This document shows positions 1 through 9,338 of a stretch of DNA of 64,000 nucleotides, in pieces (position 1 is the stretch's first letter; each line of letters starts with the position of its first letter). A program made the position numbers and the translations under genes. Under the pieces are notes generated by a model. It was not told where the DNA came from. It saw only the letters and a list, made by a program, of their open reading frames with translations, and ran no database searches. Source of the DNA: Nitrospira sp. UBA2082 (GTDB taxonomy: Bacteria; Nitrospirota; Nitrospiria; Nitrospirales; Nitrospiraceae); NCBI GenBank assembly GCA_002331335.1, contig DCZO01000035.1, positions 1 to 64,000 on the forward strand, given 5' to 3'.

Positions 1-29
1 GAAACCGGTCGCCCCCCTTTCTTGAAAAT

Positions 30-104
30 CGTGAAGCGTCACCCGTCATTCGTGAAGCGCAAACCTTCCTGTCCCCTGCCTGCGAGATACGCTTCACAAA
101 CGAC
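30..104. repeat. Short intergenic repeat motifs
   Basis: CGTGAAGCG occurs at 30-38 and again at 51-59, and its inverse CGCTTCAC at 90-97, followed by AAACGACG. Similar words (ACGCTTCACGCTTTACGAAC) recur around 18883-18902 and ACGAACGACGAA near 31673. They lie only between genes. I see no gene in 1-166; the segment is downstream of the transporter that ends at 167. Confidence 0.4.
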
Positions 105-166
105 GCATTTTTCAGATAGGCATCATACCGCACCGGTCAAGGGGATGCCAGTGAGGCAAGAGACTT

Positions 167-1801
167 CTATGCGCTCTTAAACCGAGAAACTTTGGCAAAT
201 GCTATTGCCAGAAACGGGAGGGCGAGGCCCAGCAACAGTTGCACGATGAGCAGCGAGCCCAGTTGAGTATAGTCGGCGGGGGTCTGAATCACACCGGTCG
301 CGGCATCTTTTACCTCACGCGTGACGACGAAGATTTCATTGAGATACTTCGTGCCGAGTTGACTGAACGAGAGCGCCAGATTGGTGAATGACGCCATGAC
401 AGCGAAGAAGGTGGCTTTCAGATTGGCCGGCGCCGAGTTGGCGATCCAGGCCAGCATCGGCACCATTGAAATCTGTCCAAGCGGCGACTCCAACGCGGTG
501 TCGATCAACGCGATAAACCGCGCATCGACGATTCCACCGGTCATCCGCGCCGTCCATTCGTGCAACCCGTAAAACATGCTGACGATCGGGAGTGTGAGGA
601 TCGTGCCAATGACCGTCAAAAACCCCACCACATAGGCAATCGACCGTTCAGCCATAAACCGGCGAAAGACGAACATGCCGACCAGCGTCAACGTGCTGCC
701 GATCAACGACAGGACGGAGAGGAACTGCTGATCGAACTTGAGTTGGTCGATCATCCACCAGGTCGTGCCGGGTCCGGTCCCCGGAATCGACCGGAACATG
801 AAGACGACGACCGCCGTACCCACGAGCGTGAAGCGTTTGTCCGGCTCCAATTCGCGTACCAATCGCGCCATGAGGAAGAGGACAATCCCCATGGAACCGG
901 CAAACACGACCTCTTCTCGAAACGGTAATCCTCCCAATCCGACCGTGAGCGTGAACAGCACGAAGGCAAGACTGCCCCCCAGAATCCACCAGTTGGGCTT
1001 CGTCCCTTCTCCGGTTTGCTCGCGCGCATCGATCATTTGCACGGCCTGGTCTCGCGTGAACCCTTGTCGGATCAGTTCCTCCCGATGCTTTCTCCGAAGC
1101 AGCCACGCCAATCCAAGGCCCAGCACGGAGACGAAGGGGATGACGAGCGCTAAGAGATAAATTCGTTGATAGATCTTCACGAGTTCCGGTTGCGGCAGCC
1201 CGTCGGTACCGGAAAACACATAGACGTTGACCATCGCAACGATGATGCCGCCGCCGATAATCGCCACCCGGCCGAGCGTCTGCATTGTCGTATGCATGAG
1301 TTTCCGCGTGGCCTCGTCGAACGGATGCCCTTGCTCGTCGACGCGAGGGACGGCTTCGACTGTCATGGCATCCGCCACGGCATCTTGGACGACGTAACCG
1401 ACCGGTGCGAGCAATGTGCTGATCACAAACCACACTTCCGCAGACAATATCGTCGTCATCGCTTCGCGATTCCCAATCAGCGCCGCCATAATGCCGAGAC
1501 TCACGGCCAACAAGGCCGCCCCCATTCCGACCAACCAGCCTTTCCAACGCCAGAGCAAATCGACGGTGTGACCGATGGGCATCTTAAGCGCCCAGGGAAT
1601 GCCGGCCCAGAAGCCGAGCGCGGCGAGAAACGAAGCGGAGAGCCCAAGATAGTCTTTGACGAAGAAGGTGCCGACGATCCCGGTCAGGCCGGAAACTCCA
1701 TAGGCCACGTAGACCATGAGCGGCGGCAGATACGACAGCCGCATCTCGCGACCGAGCGAGAGGATGTTGCGGTCAATCCAGTTAAGAAATGATTTCGTCA
1801 C
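167..1801 (-). CDS. BT1-type MFS transporter
   Basis: A 544-residue, very hydrophobic protein with about twelve predicted membrane helices. The segment QDAVADAMTVEA at residues 139-150 is the kind of motif seen in the BT1 (folate/biopterin transporter) branch of the major facilitator superfamily. Known members move folates or related substrates across the inner membrane; the substrate here cannot be read from sequence. It is the last gene of a minus-strand run, 44 bases after the SDR gene, so it may be co-transcribed with it. The start is the first ATG of the frame and gives a short cytoplasmic N-terminus before the first helix. The family call is moderately sure, the substrate is unknown. 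Confidence 0.7.
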   Translation of the reverse strand: MTKSFLNWIDRNILSLGREMRLSYLPPLMVYVAYGVSGLTGIVGTFFVKDYLGLSASFLAALGFWAGIPWALKMPIGHTVDLLWRWKGWLVGMGAALLAVSLGIMAALIGNREAMTTILSAEVWFVISTLLAPVGYVVQDAVADAMTVEAVPRVDEQGHPFDEATRKLMHTTMQTLGRVAIIGGGIIVAMVNVYVFSGTDGLPQPELVKIYQRIYLLALVIPFVSVLGLGLAWLLRRKHREELIRQGFTRDQAVQMIDAREQTGEGTKPNWWILGGSLAFVLFTLTVGLGGLPFREEVVFAGSMGIVLFLMARLVRELEPDKRFTLVGTAVVVFMFRSIPGTGPGTTWWMIDQLKFDQQFLSVLSLIGSTLTLVGMFVFRRFMAERSIAYVVGFLTVIGTILTLPIVSMFYGLHEWTARMTGGIVDARFIALIDTALESPLGQISMVPMLAWIANSAPANLKATFFAVMASFTNLALSFSQLGTKYLNEIFVVTREVKDAATGVIQTPADYTQLGSLLIVQLLLGLALPFLAIAFAKVSRFKSA

Positions 1802-1845
1802 GAAGCGTCGCGCGTGTATCGGAAATACGACCTGACGGACGGCCC

Positions 1846-2577
1846 CTACATCACGATGCCGCCGCCTGCATGAACGTTCTGCCCCGTGATCCAGCGGGCC
1901 TCGTCACTCACGATGAACGCCACCACGTCGGCAATGTCTTTCGGCGTCCCCAGCCGCTTGAGGGGCGACATCTGTATGCCGATCTGGCGATACTGATCCG
2001 TTATCATCCCAGTTTCCGTGAACCCCGGCGACACGGTATTCACCGTAATTTTTCGTGGCGCGAGTTCCTGGGCCAATCCTCTCGTATATTGTTCCAGTGC
2101 ACCCTTGCTGCCGAGATAGGCGGTGGCTCCAGGAAAGCTCAAGTGCGTGCCGTCGGTCGAAATGTTTACGATTCGTCCCCCGTCCTTGAGCACGAGCGCA
2201 GCCTCCTGCATGGCAAAGTACGGTCCCTTGGCATTCAGCGCAACGACCTGGTCAAAATCCTCTTCGGTCGTCTCTGCCAGCGGCTTGGGCATGAACCGGC
2301 CGGCATTGTTCACAAGAATATCCAGCCGGCCGAACTGTTTGGCCGTCTCGCGCACCAGCCGCCGCGCCTCGGATACACGGCTCATGTCCGCTTGGAAGGC
2401 AACCGCCTTGCCGCCCTTGGCTTGAATGCCGATCACGACCTGTTGCGCCTTCTCGGGGCTTTTGGAATGATTGACGACGACAATCGCTCCGTCTTCGGCA
2501 AATCGCTCCGCGATCGCCCGACCGATTCCATTCGACGCCCCTGTCACAATCGCCACTTTCCCGCTCAATGCAGCCAT
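1846..2577 (-). CDS. SDR family oxidoreductase (FabG/glucose-dehydrogenase type)
   Basis: A 243-residue classical short-chain dehydrogenase. The dinucleotide-binding glycine motif TGASNGIG lies at residues 12-19, NNAG at 90-93, and the catalytic Ser140, Tyr154 and Lys158 (YLGSK) are all present. Such enzymes reduce or oxidise keto/hydroxy groups with NAD(P)H in the cytoplasm. Length is normal for the family. A GGAGGAAA ribosome site precedes the ATG at 2577. It follows the ferredoxin-MBL gene and precedes the transporter. FabG-like enzymes are too promiscuous in sequence for a substrate call. Confidence 0.85.
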   Translation of the reverse strand: MAALSGKVAIVTGASNGIGRAIAERFAEDGAIVVVNHSKSPEKAQQVVIGIQAKGGKAVAFQADMSRVSEARRLVRETAKQFGRLDILVNNAGRFMPKPLAETTEEDFDQVVALNAKGPYFAMQEAALVLKDGGRIVNISTDGTHLSFPGATAYLGSKGALEQYTRGLAQELAPRKITVNTVSPGFTETGMITDQYRQIGIQMSPLKRLGTPKDIADVVAFIVSDEARWITGQNVHAGGGIVM

Positions 2578-2614
2578 ATCCAGATTTCCTCCAATCTATA
2601 CGCTTATCATGACC

Positions 2615-3499
2615 CTACCGGACACTCGGCGAATCATCATGCCGGCGGTCCAGCAGCGCTTTGATCTGCCCCCGTATGGCCTCATGGGACAACTTGACCC
2701 GATCCCCATGCCCCGCCAAAATCCACTCGAATCGGTGGTCCAGCAGTTTCCGGATGGACGCCGTCAGCACATTCGCCCGCCAGACCCGTTGCGTGGGAGC
2801 CTGCAATGTCTGCGACTGGGGATTCCACCACAGATGGTCCCCGGTGAAAAGAAACTTTTCATTGTAAAGCAGTGCCATACTACCGGCAGTATGACCAGGC
2901 ACCGGAATGGCATAAAAATCGTCAGCCAGTTGCGTACACTCCACCCCCTCCACGAACCATTCCGCATCGGGAACGACATCGGCGTCACCGGCATGGATAA
3001 TCCGTTTCGCGCCGAAATGTGCCGCGTATTTGTCGGCATCGGCGATGTCGTCTTCATGGGTGAGGAAGATATACTTGATGCCACCTCGGTGTTCGAACGC
3101 GGTAATCAGATGTTTGAGATAGCGCGGCGAATCGATCAGCCAGTTGCCGTCCGGATGCTGCATGAAGAAGCTGTTGGCACCGAAGGACTTCTCTGAATTG
3201 AATCCGCAGTAATAGACGTTGTCCTCAATGAGCAACGGGAAACTGTCCATGGCGGAAGTCAGTGATGATTTGTCGTTCTGATCCGTACCAATGGCTCCTA
3301 CGGGGCAGGCCAGTAACGCCTGACAAGCTCGGTGAACGTGGTCGTCTGATTCGGGTTGGCGGAAGACGGCGGAAAACTCGCCGATTTCCTCAAAAGTTTT
3401 CGGCGCCAACTGCCGACAGGTGTCGCAGTTGATGCACGTGGCATCAACAAAAAACTTTCCTGGGACATTGGAATCGAGCCGCTTGTTTGGATTGGCCAT
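2615..3499 (-). CDS. Ferredoxin-metallo-beta-lactamase fusion protein
   Basis: A 294-residue two-domain protein. Residues 1-75 carry C22-x2-C25-x2-C28 and C65-P, enough for one [4Fe-4S] cluster of the single-cluster ferredoxin type. Residues 85-290 form an MBL-fold hydrolase with THEDDIAD (148-154), PGHTAGS around His203, GDH around Asp221 and a final AGHGD. The first metal motif is the variant H-x-D-D rather than the usual H-x-H-x-D-H. Its ATG overlaps the stop of the glycosylase gene by one base, so the two are translationally coupled. The fusion suggests a redox-linked hydrolase or oxidoreductase; the substrate is unknown. Confidence 0.85.
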   Translation of the reverse strand: MANPNKRLDSNVPGKFFVDATCINCDTCRQLAPKTFEEIGEFSAVFRQPESDDHVHRACQALLACPVGAIGTDQNDKSSLTSAMDSFPLLIEDNVYYCGFNSEKSFGANSFFMQHPDGNWLIDSPRYLKHLITAFEHRGGIKYIFLTHEDDIADADKYAAHFGAKRIIHAGDADVVPDAEWFVEGVECTQLADDFYAIPVPGHTAGSMALLYNEKFLFTGDHLWWNPQSQTLQAPTQRVWRANVLTASIRKLLDHRFEWILAGHGDRVKLSHEAIRGQIKALLDRRHDDSPSVR

Positions 3500-4140
3500 C
3501 AGAACACCGGTTCACCTTGCTTTGCCCGATCGGCGGCGCGCCAGAGATACCACGAGGCGGCAGTTCTATAGGGTTTCCAGCGCTCCCCATGTTGCAACAC
3601 CTTCTTCCGCGTTGGCATCGTACCAAGCCCGTAGACGATCCGAAAGCCGTTGCGCACGCCGAAATCATCGACCGGCAAGACATCCGGCCTTCCCAGCTGG
3701 AAGATCAGCAGCATCTCGACCGTCCAACGTCCGATGCCCCGCACAGCGATCAACCGCTCGACAATCGCGTCATCATCGAGACTTCGGATCACGCGATTTG
3801 TCGGCACCGTGCCGTCCAATGTTTTCGCCGCAAGGTCCCGCAATGCGGCAATCTTGGGCCGTGAAAACCCCGCCTGCCTGATGGCTGTTCTCTTCATCCC
3901 CAGCAGTTCATCGGGCTTGGGGAATCGCCGGCGAGGAAAGAGCGCGATGAATCGCGCGAGGATGCGCTCAGCGGCCTGGCCATGCAGTTGTTGATAAGCG
4001 ATCGCGCGGGCCAGCGACTCAAACGGCGACCGCCGGTTTCTCGGCCTGAGCGTGAACGGGCCGACCGCGCGGATCAACCGGCGCATGACAGGATCGACAC
4101 GCGCGAGATGGTGTGCCGCCGCTGTGTCTGTCCGTGTCAT
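3499..4140 (-). CDS. DNA-3-methyladenine glycosylase (AlkA/HhH-GPD)
   Basis: A 213-residue HhH-GPD glycosylase. The helix-hairpin-helix with GIGRWTVEM is followed by the catalytic-loop segment LPVDDFGVR, whose Asp is the usual catalytic residue. Family members excise alkylated bases such as 3-methyladenine from DNA. It lacks the N-terminal TATA-like domain of E. coli AlkA and matches the shorter single-domain form. I chose ATG 4140 because it overlaps the nitroreductase stop as ATGA; an in-frame upstream start exists at 4164. The end overlaps the next start by one base, so nitroreductase, glycosylase and ferredoxin-MBL form one coupled unit. Confidence 0.88.
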   Translation of the reverse strand: MTRTDTAAAHHLARVDPVMRRLIRAVGPFTLRPRNRRSPFESLARAIAYQQLHGQAAERILARFIALFPRRRFPKPDELLGMKRTAIRQAGFSRPKIAALRDLAAKTLDGTVPTNRVIRSLDDDAIVERLIAVRGIGRWTVEMLLIFQLGRPDVLPVDDFGVRNGFRIVYGLGTMPTRKKVLQHGERWKPYRTAASWYLWRAADRAKQGEPVF

Positions 4141-4736
4141 CGTCCTAACGAGGGCAGGCCCCATTCTCCGGAAAACACGAAGCCGGAAACCTGGTCGCGC
4201 TCACGAGCGGCCAGCTCACGCTGTTTGAGACGGTCCGGCAGGATACCCGGATCGCCTGGGTGACCGACAGCAATCATGGCGACCGGCTCATAACCGGACG
4301 GAATCTTGAGGTTGACGCGCGCCTGTTCCACGTCGAAGCCGGCCATCGGATGAGCAGCGAGCTTGAGCGCTGTCGCTTGGAGCAGGAGGTTTTCCGTTGC
4401 CATACCGACGTCGTGCAGGGCATGCCGATTCGGTTTTCCACTATCCGTGAAGTTCAGGCTCGCCACAGACAGGATCAGCACCGGCGCGCGGGAAGCCCAT
4501 GTGCGATTGCCTTCGACGAGACAAGCACAAAGCCGGTCGTAGGCCGGCCCCTGTTCCTTGCTTGCAACGATAAATCGCCAGGGCTGCTCGTTGTTCGACG
4601 AAGGCGCCCAACGGGCGGCTTCAAACAGGCTCTTCAATGTGTCCGGTTCAATCGCCCGCTCGTCGAAGGCGCGCGGGCTCCAGCGACGAGCCAGCAACTC
4701 GTGAATCGGGAATTGAACGGACACCGGCTTCTCCAC
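4137..4736 (-). CDS. Nitroreductase family protein
   Basis: A 199-residue FMN-dependent nitroreductase-fold protein. The N-terminal RRWSPRAFDERAI and the following ARWAPSSNNEQPWRF are typical FMN-contact segments, and a GYEPVAMIAVGHPGD stretch closes the flavin site near the C-terminus. These enzymes reduce nitro groups, quinones or enones with NAD(P)H. The gene begins 7 bases after the outer-membrane channel gene of the efflux operon and its stop overlaps the glycosylase start. Coupling with efflux and DNA alkylation repair suggests a xenobiotic-response operon; that link is inference. Confidence 0.87.
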   Translation of the reverse strand: MEKPVSVQFPIHELLARRWSPRAFDERAIEPDTLKSLFEAARWAPSSNNEQPWRFIVASKEQGPAYDRLCACLVEGNRTWASRAPVLILSVASLNFTDSGKPNRHALHDVGMATENLLLQATALKLAAHPMAGFDVEQARVNLKIPSGYEPVAMIAVGHPGDPGILPDRLKQRELAARERDQVSGFVFSGEWGLPSLGR

Positions 4737-4743
4737 AAATCGC

Positions 4744-6159
4744 CTATTCTGTTTGGTTGTCAGCCTGCTTCATGTCCGGCGACCAGCCTCCGCCGAGCGC
4801 TTTGTACAGTTGAACCACCGACACCAGGTGCAGCCGATGTGTGGCGGTCATGCCGAGTTCGGCTTCAAACAGATTGCGCCGAGCCACGAGCACTTCGAGA
4901 TAATTGGCCAATCCGCCTTTATACCGGAGCTCGGCAAGCTTGAGCGCCGATTGCAGCGCCGTCACTTGCTGCTGTTGGGCCTCGTTCTGCGTCCGTGCCG
5001 TGCGTACCGCAATCAATGAATCTTCAACTTCTCGAAAGGCCGTCAACACCGACTGCTGGTATTGGGCCAACACCTGTCGGCTTTGAGCTTCCACTGCTTC
5101 CTGCTGGAATCCCAACACTTGCGCGTTCAGCACGGGACCAGCCAACGCGGCGCCCAGCACGCCGAAAGAAGACGCATCGTTAAAAAGCAAGGACAATTCG
5201 GGATGCGCCACGCCGAGCAATCCGGTCAAGGTAATTTTCGGGAATCGCTCGGCCTTTGCGGCGCCGATCCGGGCAGTGGCTGCCGCCAGCTGTTGCTCAG
5301 CCGCCAAGAGATCGGGCCGCCGCCGCAGCAGCTCGGACGGCAGACCGGGCGGCACGTCCGGCGGCATCGGCTGATCCGTCAGGGCCTTCCCCCTCGGAAT
5401 TGTGAACGGCTTGCGCCCCAGCAGCACACTCATATGATTCTCCGCCTGCACCATCTGCCGTTCCAACTCGGCGATGCGCGCGGCGGCATTGGCGCGCTCC
5501 GCTTCGAATTGATCCAAGTCGAGTCTGGAACTCAATCCTTGTCTCAGCCGAGCCTGGGCGATGCGGACCGACTCCTCCCACGACTGCAAGGTGCGTTTCG
5601 CGATATCGAGTTGCGTATCGAACTGCAGCAGATTGAAGTAGGCCTCGCCCACGGCGCTGACCAACTGGATGGTCAGTGCGCGACGGTTCTCTTCTTTGGA
5701 GAGCAAATCGGCCCGAGCCGCTTCGTTGGAACGCCTCACACGGCCCCACAGATCGACCTCCCATGCCAAATTCCCCAGCAGATAATAATTGAACGGGCTG
5801 GCGAACCCGGGGAACAAAAAGTTCGCTTTGCGGGCCGCCGGCATACTCGTGGCGATGGTCACTCCGGGCAGATAGTCCGACTTCGCCAGCATCGTTCTCG
5901 CCTGAAACTCTTCGATTGTCGCCACCGCGCGTTGCATGTCCTTGTTCTCAGCAAGAGCCACCCGGATGAGCTGCTGCAGCTGCTCATCACGCAGAAGATC
6001 CCACCAGGGCAGATTGGCCAGCGACGGCGCATCCGGCGAACCGTCGGCCATCCGGAAGCGATCCTCCATGTCGGTCTTGGGCCGTTCATAATCCGGCCCC
6101 ATCGCGCAGGACAGCAACACCAGCGAGAATCCGATGGCCAGGACCAGTCGCACGATCAC
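4744..6159 (-). CDS. RND efflux outer-membrane channel (OprM/NodT family)
   Basis: A 471-residue outer-membrane factor. The N-terminal signal ends in LLSC, a lipobox, so the mature protein should start with a lipidated cysteine. Two repeated OEP domains follow, with the usual ALAENKDMQRA and LRRRPDLLAAEQQLAAA segments. It would form the TolC-like trimeric duct of the pump. The start ATG overlaps the stop of the pump gene (ATGA), so the pump and channel are translationally coupled. Length is normal for the family. Confidence 0.93.
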   Translation of the reverse strand: MIVRLVLAIGFSLVLLSCAMGPDYERPKTDMEDRFRMADGSPDAPSLANLPWWDLLRDEQLQQLIRVALAENKDMQRAVATIEEFQARTMLAKSDYLPGVTIATSMPAARKANFLFPGFASPFNYYLLGNLAWEVDLWGRVRRSNEAARADLLSKEENRRALTIQLVSAVGEAYFNLLQFDTQLDIAKRTLQSWEESVRIAQARLRQGLSSRLDLDQFEAERANAAARIAELERQMVQAENHMSVLLGRKPFTIPRGKALTDQPMPPDVPPGLPSELLRRRPDLLAAEQQLAAATARIGAAKAERFPKITLTGLLGVAHPELSLLFNDASSFGVLGAALAGPVLNAQVLGFQQEAVEAQSRQVLAQYQQSVLTAFREVEDSLIAVRTARTQNEAQQQQVTALQSALKLAELRYKGGLANYLEVLVARRNLFEAELGMTATHRLHLVSVVQLYKALGGGWSPDMKQADNQTE

Positions 6160-9100
6160 AGCTCAGCCTCCGTCGAATGGCGCGGTTCAGCCGAAACGGG
6201 TGCCGCATCACCGAGTCGAGTGCCATGCCGCTTCAACTTTCTCAGCAGCACAAAAAACAGCGGGACGAAGAAAATCGCCAAGAACGTCGCGGCTACCATG
6301 CCGCCCAACACACCTGTTCCGATCGACTGGCGGCTAGCCGCTCCGGCACCCGATGCGATCACCAATGGGAACATACCGAAAATGAACGCCATCGACGTCA
6401 TAATGATGGGCCGGAATCGTAACCGCGCCGCTTCGACCGTTGCCTCGAGCAAGGGGCGCCCTGCTTCATACCGGGTGTTGGCAAACTCCACAATCAGAAT
6501 GGCGTTTTTCGCCGCCAGGCCGATCAACGTCACGAGACCGATCTGGAAATAGATATCATTCTCGAACCCTCGAAGCCAGACCGCCGTGAGCGCTCCGAAT
6601 ACCGCGAAAGGCACGGCGAGAATCACGGCAAACGGCACCACCCAACTCTCAAACTGCGCCGCCAACACCAAGAACACCATCAGCAACCCGATCGCGAAGA
6701 CCTGGCCAGACTGTCCGCCAACCCGTCGCTCCTGGAATGAAATATTGCTCCAATCGATCGCATAGCCCTGCGGAACCAGTACCTCTTTCGCCACTCGTTC
6801 CAATGCTTCAAGCGCTTGACCTGAGCTAAACCCCGGTGCAGCCGCTCCCAGTAACAGGGCCGTGTTGTAGCCGTTAAAGTGGTTCACAGGGTCCGGTCCG
6901 CTTTGGTATTCCGCCGTTACAACCGTATCGAGCGGGATCATGTTGGTCCCCCGTGGGCCCTGGGCCCGCACAAAGATTTTCGAAAGATCCTGCGGCGTGG
7001 ACCGATACTGGGCATCCGCTTCCGTCTGCACGTGGTACACGCGACCGAATTTCACGAAATCGTTGATGTAGAAATTGCCGAAGTAGGCCTGAAGCGTGTC
7101 AAAGATATCTGAAATCGGAATCCCCAACGCCTTGGCTCGCTCTCGGTTCACGTTGGCATAGAGCCGCGGTGAGGAGACACGGAAATTCGTCCCGACACGC
7201 CCGATAGCCGGTTCTTGTTGTGCCCGCTCGACGAATTGCTGCGCCACCATGGCGAATTTCTTGAAGTCGCCGCTGCTCGGATCTTGGATCTGCGCGGAGA
7301 AGCCGCCGACGGCACCGACTCCTCGAATCGACGGGGCATTGAACGCAAGGAGCAAGGCTTCAGGAATTTTGGCGAACTCGCCATAGGCCGCCCCGACCAG
7401 CGCCTTCGCGTGATACTGCGGCTCCGGCCGTTCATCCCACAACCTCAGCGGGACGAACATCGTTGCAGAGTTCGGTCCCCTGGTACCAAACACGAAATTT
7501 TGCCCGGCCAAAGCGTCGGTGGAATGCACCGCTGGAATCGCCTGAAAGAACCGCTCGATCCGTTCAAGGACCGCAACCGTCCGTTGCTTCGACGCCCCAT
7601 CAGGCAGTTGTGCGACGACAATGAAATAGCCCTGATCTTCCTCCGGCAAAAAACTCTTCGGCAACTTCTGAAACAGTCCGACACACGCGACGAGGAGCAG
7701 CACAAAGACCGCCATGACACGAAGCGGCCGGACGAGGATCGCCGCGGTCGTGCGCGTATAGCCATGTTGAGTTCGAGCAAACACGCGATCAAAGAACTCC
7801 CAAAACCCACCTCGCTTCCCATGCTGCGGCCTGAGGACCACACCGCAGAGGGCCGGGCTCAGGGTCAGTGCGACAAAACCCGACACGGTCACCGAAATCG
7901 CAATCGTCGCGGCAAATTGTTTATAGAGAGCACCGGTGATCCCGCCGATAAACCCAACGGGGGCGAAGACGGATACCAGCACCAAGACAATCGCGATGAT
8001 GGGTTCCGTCACCTCGCTCATCGCCCGTTTCGCCGCCTCCTTCGGAGAAAGGCGATCCTCACGCATGTGGCGTTCAACGTTCTCGACCACCACAATCGCA
8101 TCATCCACCACGATCCCGATCGCCAAGACCATTCCAAAGAGGGTAATGGTATTGATGGAAAAACCAAGGGCATACAGCCCGATGAAAGTTCCGATCAAGG
8201 AGACGGGCACGGCAACGGTGGGAATAATGGTAGCCCGCCAGGTCTGGAGGAACAGATACACGACGAAGACCACCAGCACCATCGCTTCCAGCAGCGTTAT
8301 GACCACTTCCTTGATCGAGATTTCGATAAACCGCGTGGTGTCATACGGAGTATCGTACGAGACACTGGGAGGGAAATTCTTGGCGAGCTCCTCCATTTGC
8401 GCCCGCGTGCGGCGTACCGTATCGAGTGCATTCGCGCCGGGAGACAGAAACGTAAGGATGAACGTCGTCGGTTTGCTGTTCCATCGTCCTTCCAGCCCAT
8501 ACGACTGCGCTCCTAGCTCAATGCGCGCGACGTCCTTGAGCCGGACGGTAGAGCCATCCGGGAGCGCACGCACGATCAGCTCCTCGAACTCCTTGACCTC
8601 CGTCAGACGGCCCTTTGTGATGATCGGGATTGTGAGCTCCGTCCCCTTCGGAGCTGGTTCCCGCCCGATCGTCCCGGCGGGATAGTCACGATTCTGCTCA
8701 CGGATGATCGCGGCAATATCACTCGGGGTGAGATCCAGCTTGGCCATCTGCAGCGGATTGAGGATGATCCGCATGCTGTACGTTTGCTGCCCGAACACCA
8801 GCGCATCCCCGACGCCCTTGACCCGCTTCAAATCATCGACGATCCGAAGCGTGGCATAGTTCGAGAGAAAGACGGCATCATGTCGTGGATCGGTCGACTT
8901 GAGCGCGATCACCAACACAAGATCGGGAGACAGTTTCTTGACGGAGATGCCCTGACGGATCACTTCCGGAGGAAGTTGCGGTTCGGCGAGTTTTTCACGG
9001 TTCTGCGTTTGGACTTGGGCGATATCCGGGTTCGTCCCGATTTCAAAGGTCAGCTTGATCGAGACGTGCCCGTCATTACTGCTGGTCGATTCGTAATACA

Positions 9101-9329
9101 GCAGATTGTCGACGCCCGGCAGCGTGACCTCGATCGGACGGGCAACCGCTTCCGCCGCAACTTCGGCGCTGGCACCGGGATAGTCCGCGTCGATTTGGAC
9201 CACCGGCGGGGTGATTTCAGGAAACTGCGCGATCGGCAGGAACTGCATGCTGAGCAGCCCCATCACGACTACAACAATGGAGACCACCGACGCAAAAATC
9301 GGCCGGTCGATAAAAAGATGCGAGATCAC
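6156..9329 (-). CDS. RND multidrug efflux pump, HAE1 (AcrB-like)
   Basis: A 1057-residue hydrophobic/amphiphilic efflux permease. It has the HAE1 layout: TM1 at the N-terminus (MISHLFIDRPIFA), a large periplasmic loop, helices TM2-6 with GIVVDDAIVVVENVER, a second loop, and TM8-12 with the matching LIGLAAKNAILIVEFA. The two conserved Asp of TM4 are visible in VDDAI. It exports drugs or solvents using the proton gradient. It sits 9 bases after the adaptor gene and overlaps the channel gene. The central gene of a complete tripartite operon; substrate not predictable. Confidence 0.96.
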   Translation of the reverse strand: MISHLFIDRPIFASVVSIVVVVMGLLSMQFLPIAQFPEITPPVVQIDADYPGASAEVAAEAVARPIEVTLPGVDNLLYYESTSSNDGHVSIKLTFEIGTNPDIAQVQTQNREKLAEPQLPPEVIRQGISVKKLSPDLVLVIALKSTDPRHDAVFLSNYATLRIVDDLKRVKGVGDALVFGQQTYSMRIILNPLQMAKLDLTPSDIAAIIREQNRDYPAGTIGREPAPKGTELTIPIITKGRLTEVKEFEELIVRALPDGSTVRLKDVARIELGAQSYGLEGRWNSKPTTFILTFLSPGANALDTVRRTRAQMEELAKNFPPSVSYDTPYDTTRFIEISIKEVVITLLEAMVLVVFVVYLFLQTWRATIIPTVAVPVSLIGTFIGLYALGFSINTITLFGMVLAIGIVVDDAIVVVENVERHMREDRLSPKEAAKRAMSEVTEPIIAIVLVLVSVFAPVGFIGGITGALYKQFAATIAISVTVSGFVALTLSPALCGVVLRPQHGKRGGFWEFFDRVFARTQHGYTRTTAAILVRPLRVMAVFVLLLVACVGLFQKLPKSFLPEEDQGYFIVVAQLPDGASKQRTVAVLERIERFFQAIPAVHSTDALAGQNFVFGTRGPNSATMFVPLRLWDERPEPQYHAKALVGAAYGEFAKIPEALLLAFNAPSIRGVGAVGGFSAQIQDPSSGDFKKFAMVAQQFVERAQQEPAIGRVGTNFRVSSPRLYANVNRERAKALGIPISDIFDTLQAYFGNFYINDFVKFGRVYHVQTEADAQYRSTPQDLSKIFVRAQGPRGTNMIPLDTVVTAEYQSGPDPVNHFNGYNTALLLGAAAPGFSSGQALEALERVAKEVLVPQGYAIDWSNISFQERRVGGQSGQVFAIGLLMVFLVLAAQFESWVVPFAVILAVPFAVFGALTAVWLRGFENDIYFQIGLVTLIGLAAKNAILIVEFANTRYEAGRPLLEATVEAARLRFRPIIMTSMAFIFGMFPLVIASGAGAASRQSIGTGVLGGMVAATFLAIFFVPLFFVLLRKLKRHGTRLGDAAPVSAEPRHSTEAEL

Positions 9330-9338
9330 AAATGGTCC

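Noticed and set aside
5062..6552. 496-codon open frame opposite the outer-membrane channel and pump genes
   Set aside because: Antisense to two well-supported genes, rich in Arg, His and Gln, no ribosome site or family match; a GC-rich shadow frame.
7215..8516. 433-codon open frame opposite the RND pump
   Set aside because: Shadow of a clear AcrB-like gene, low-complexity charged composition.
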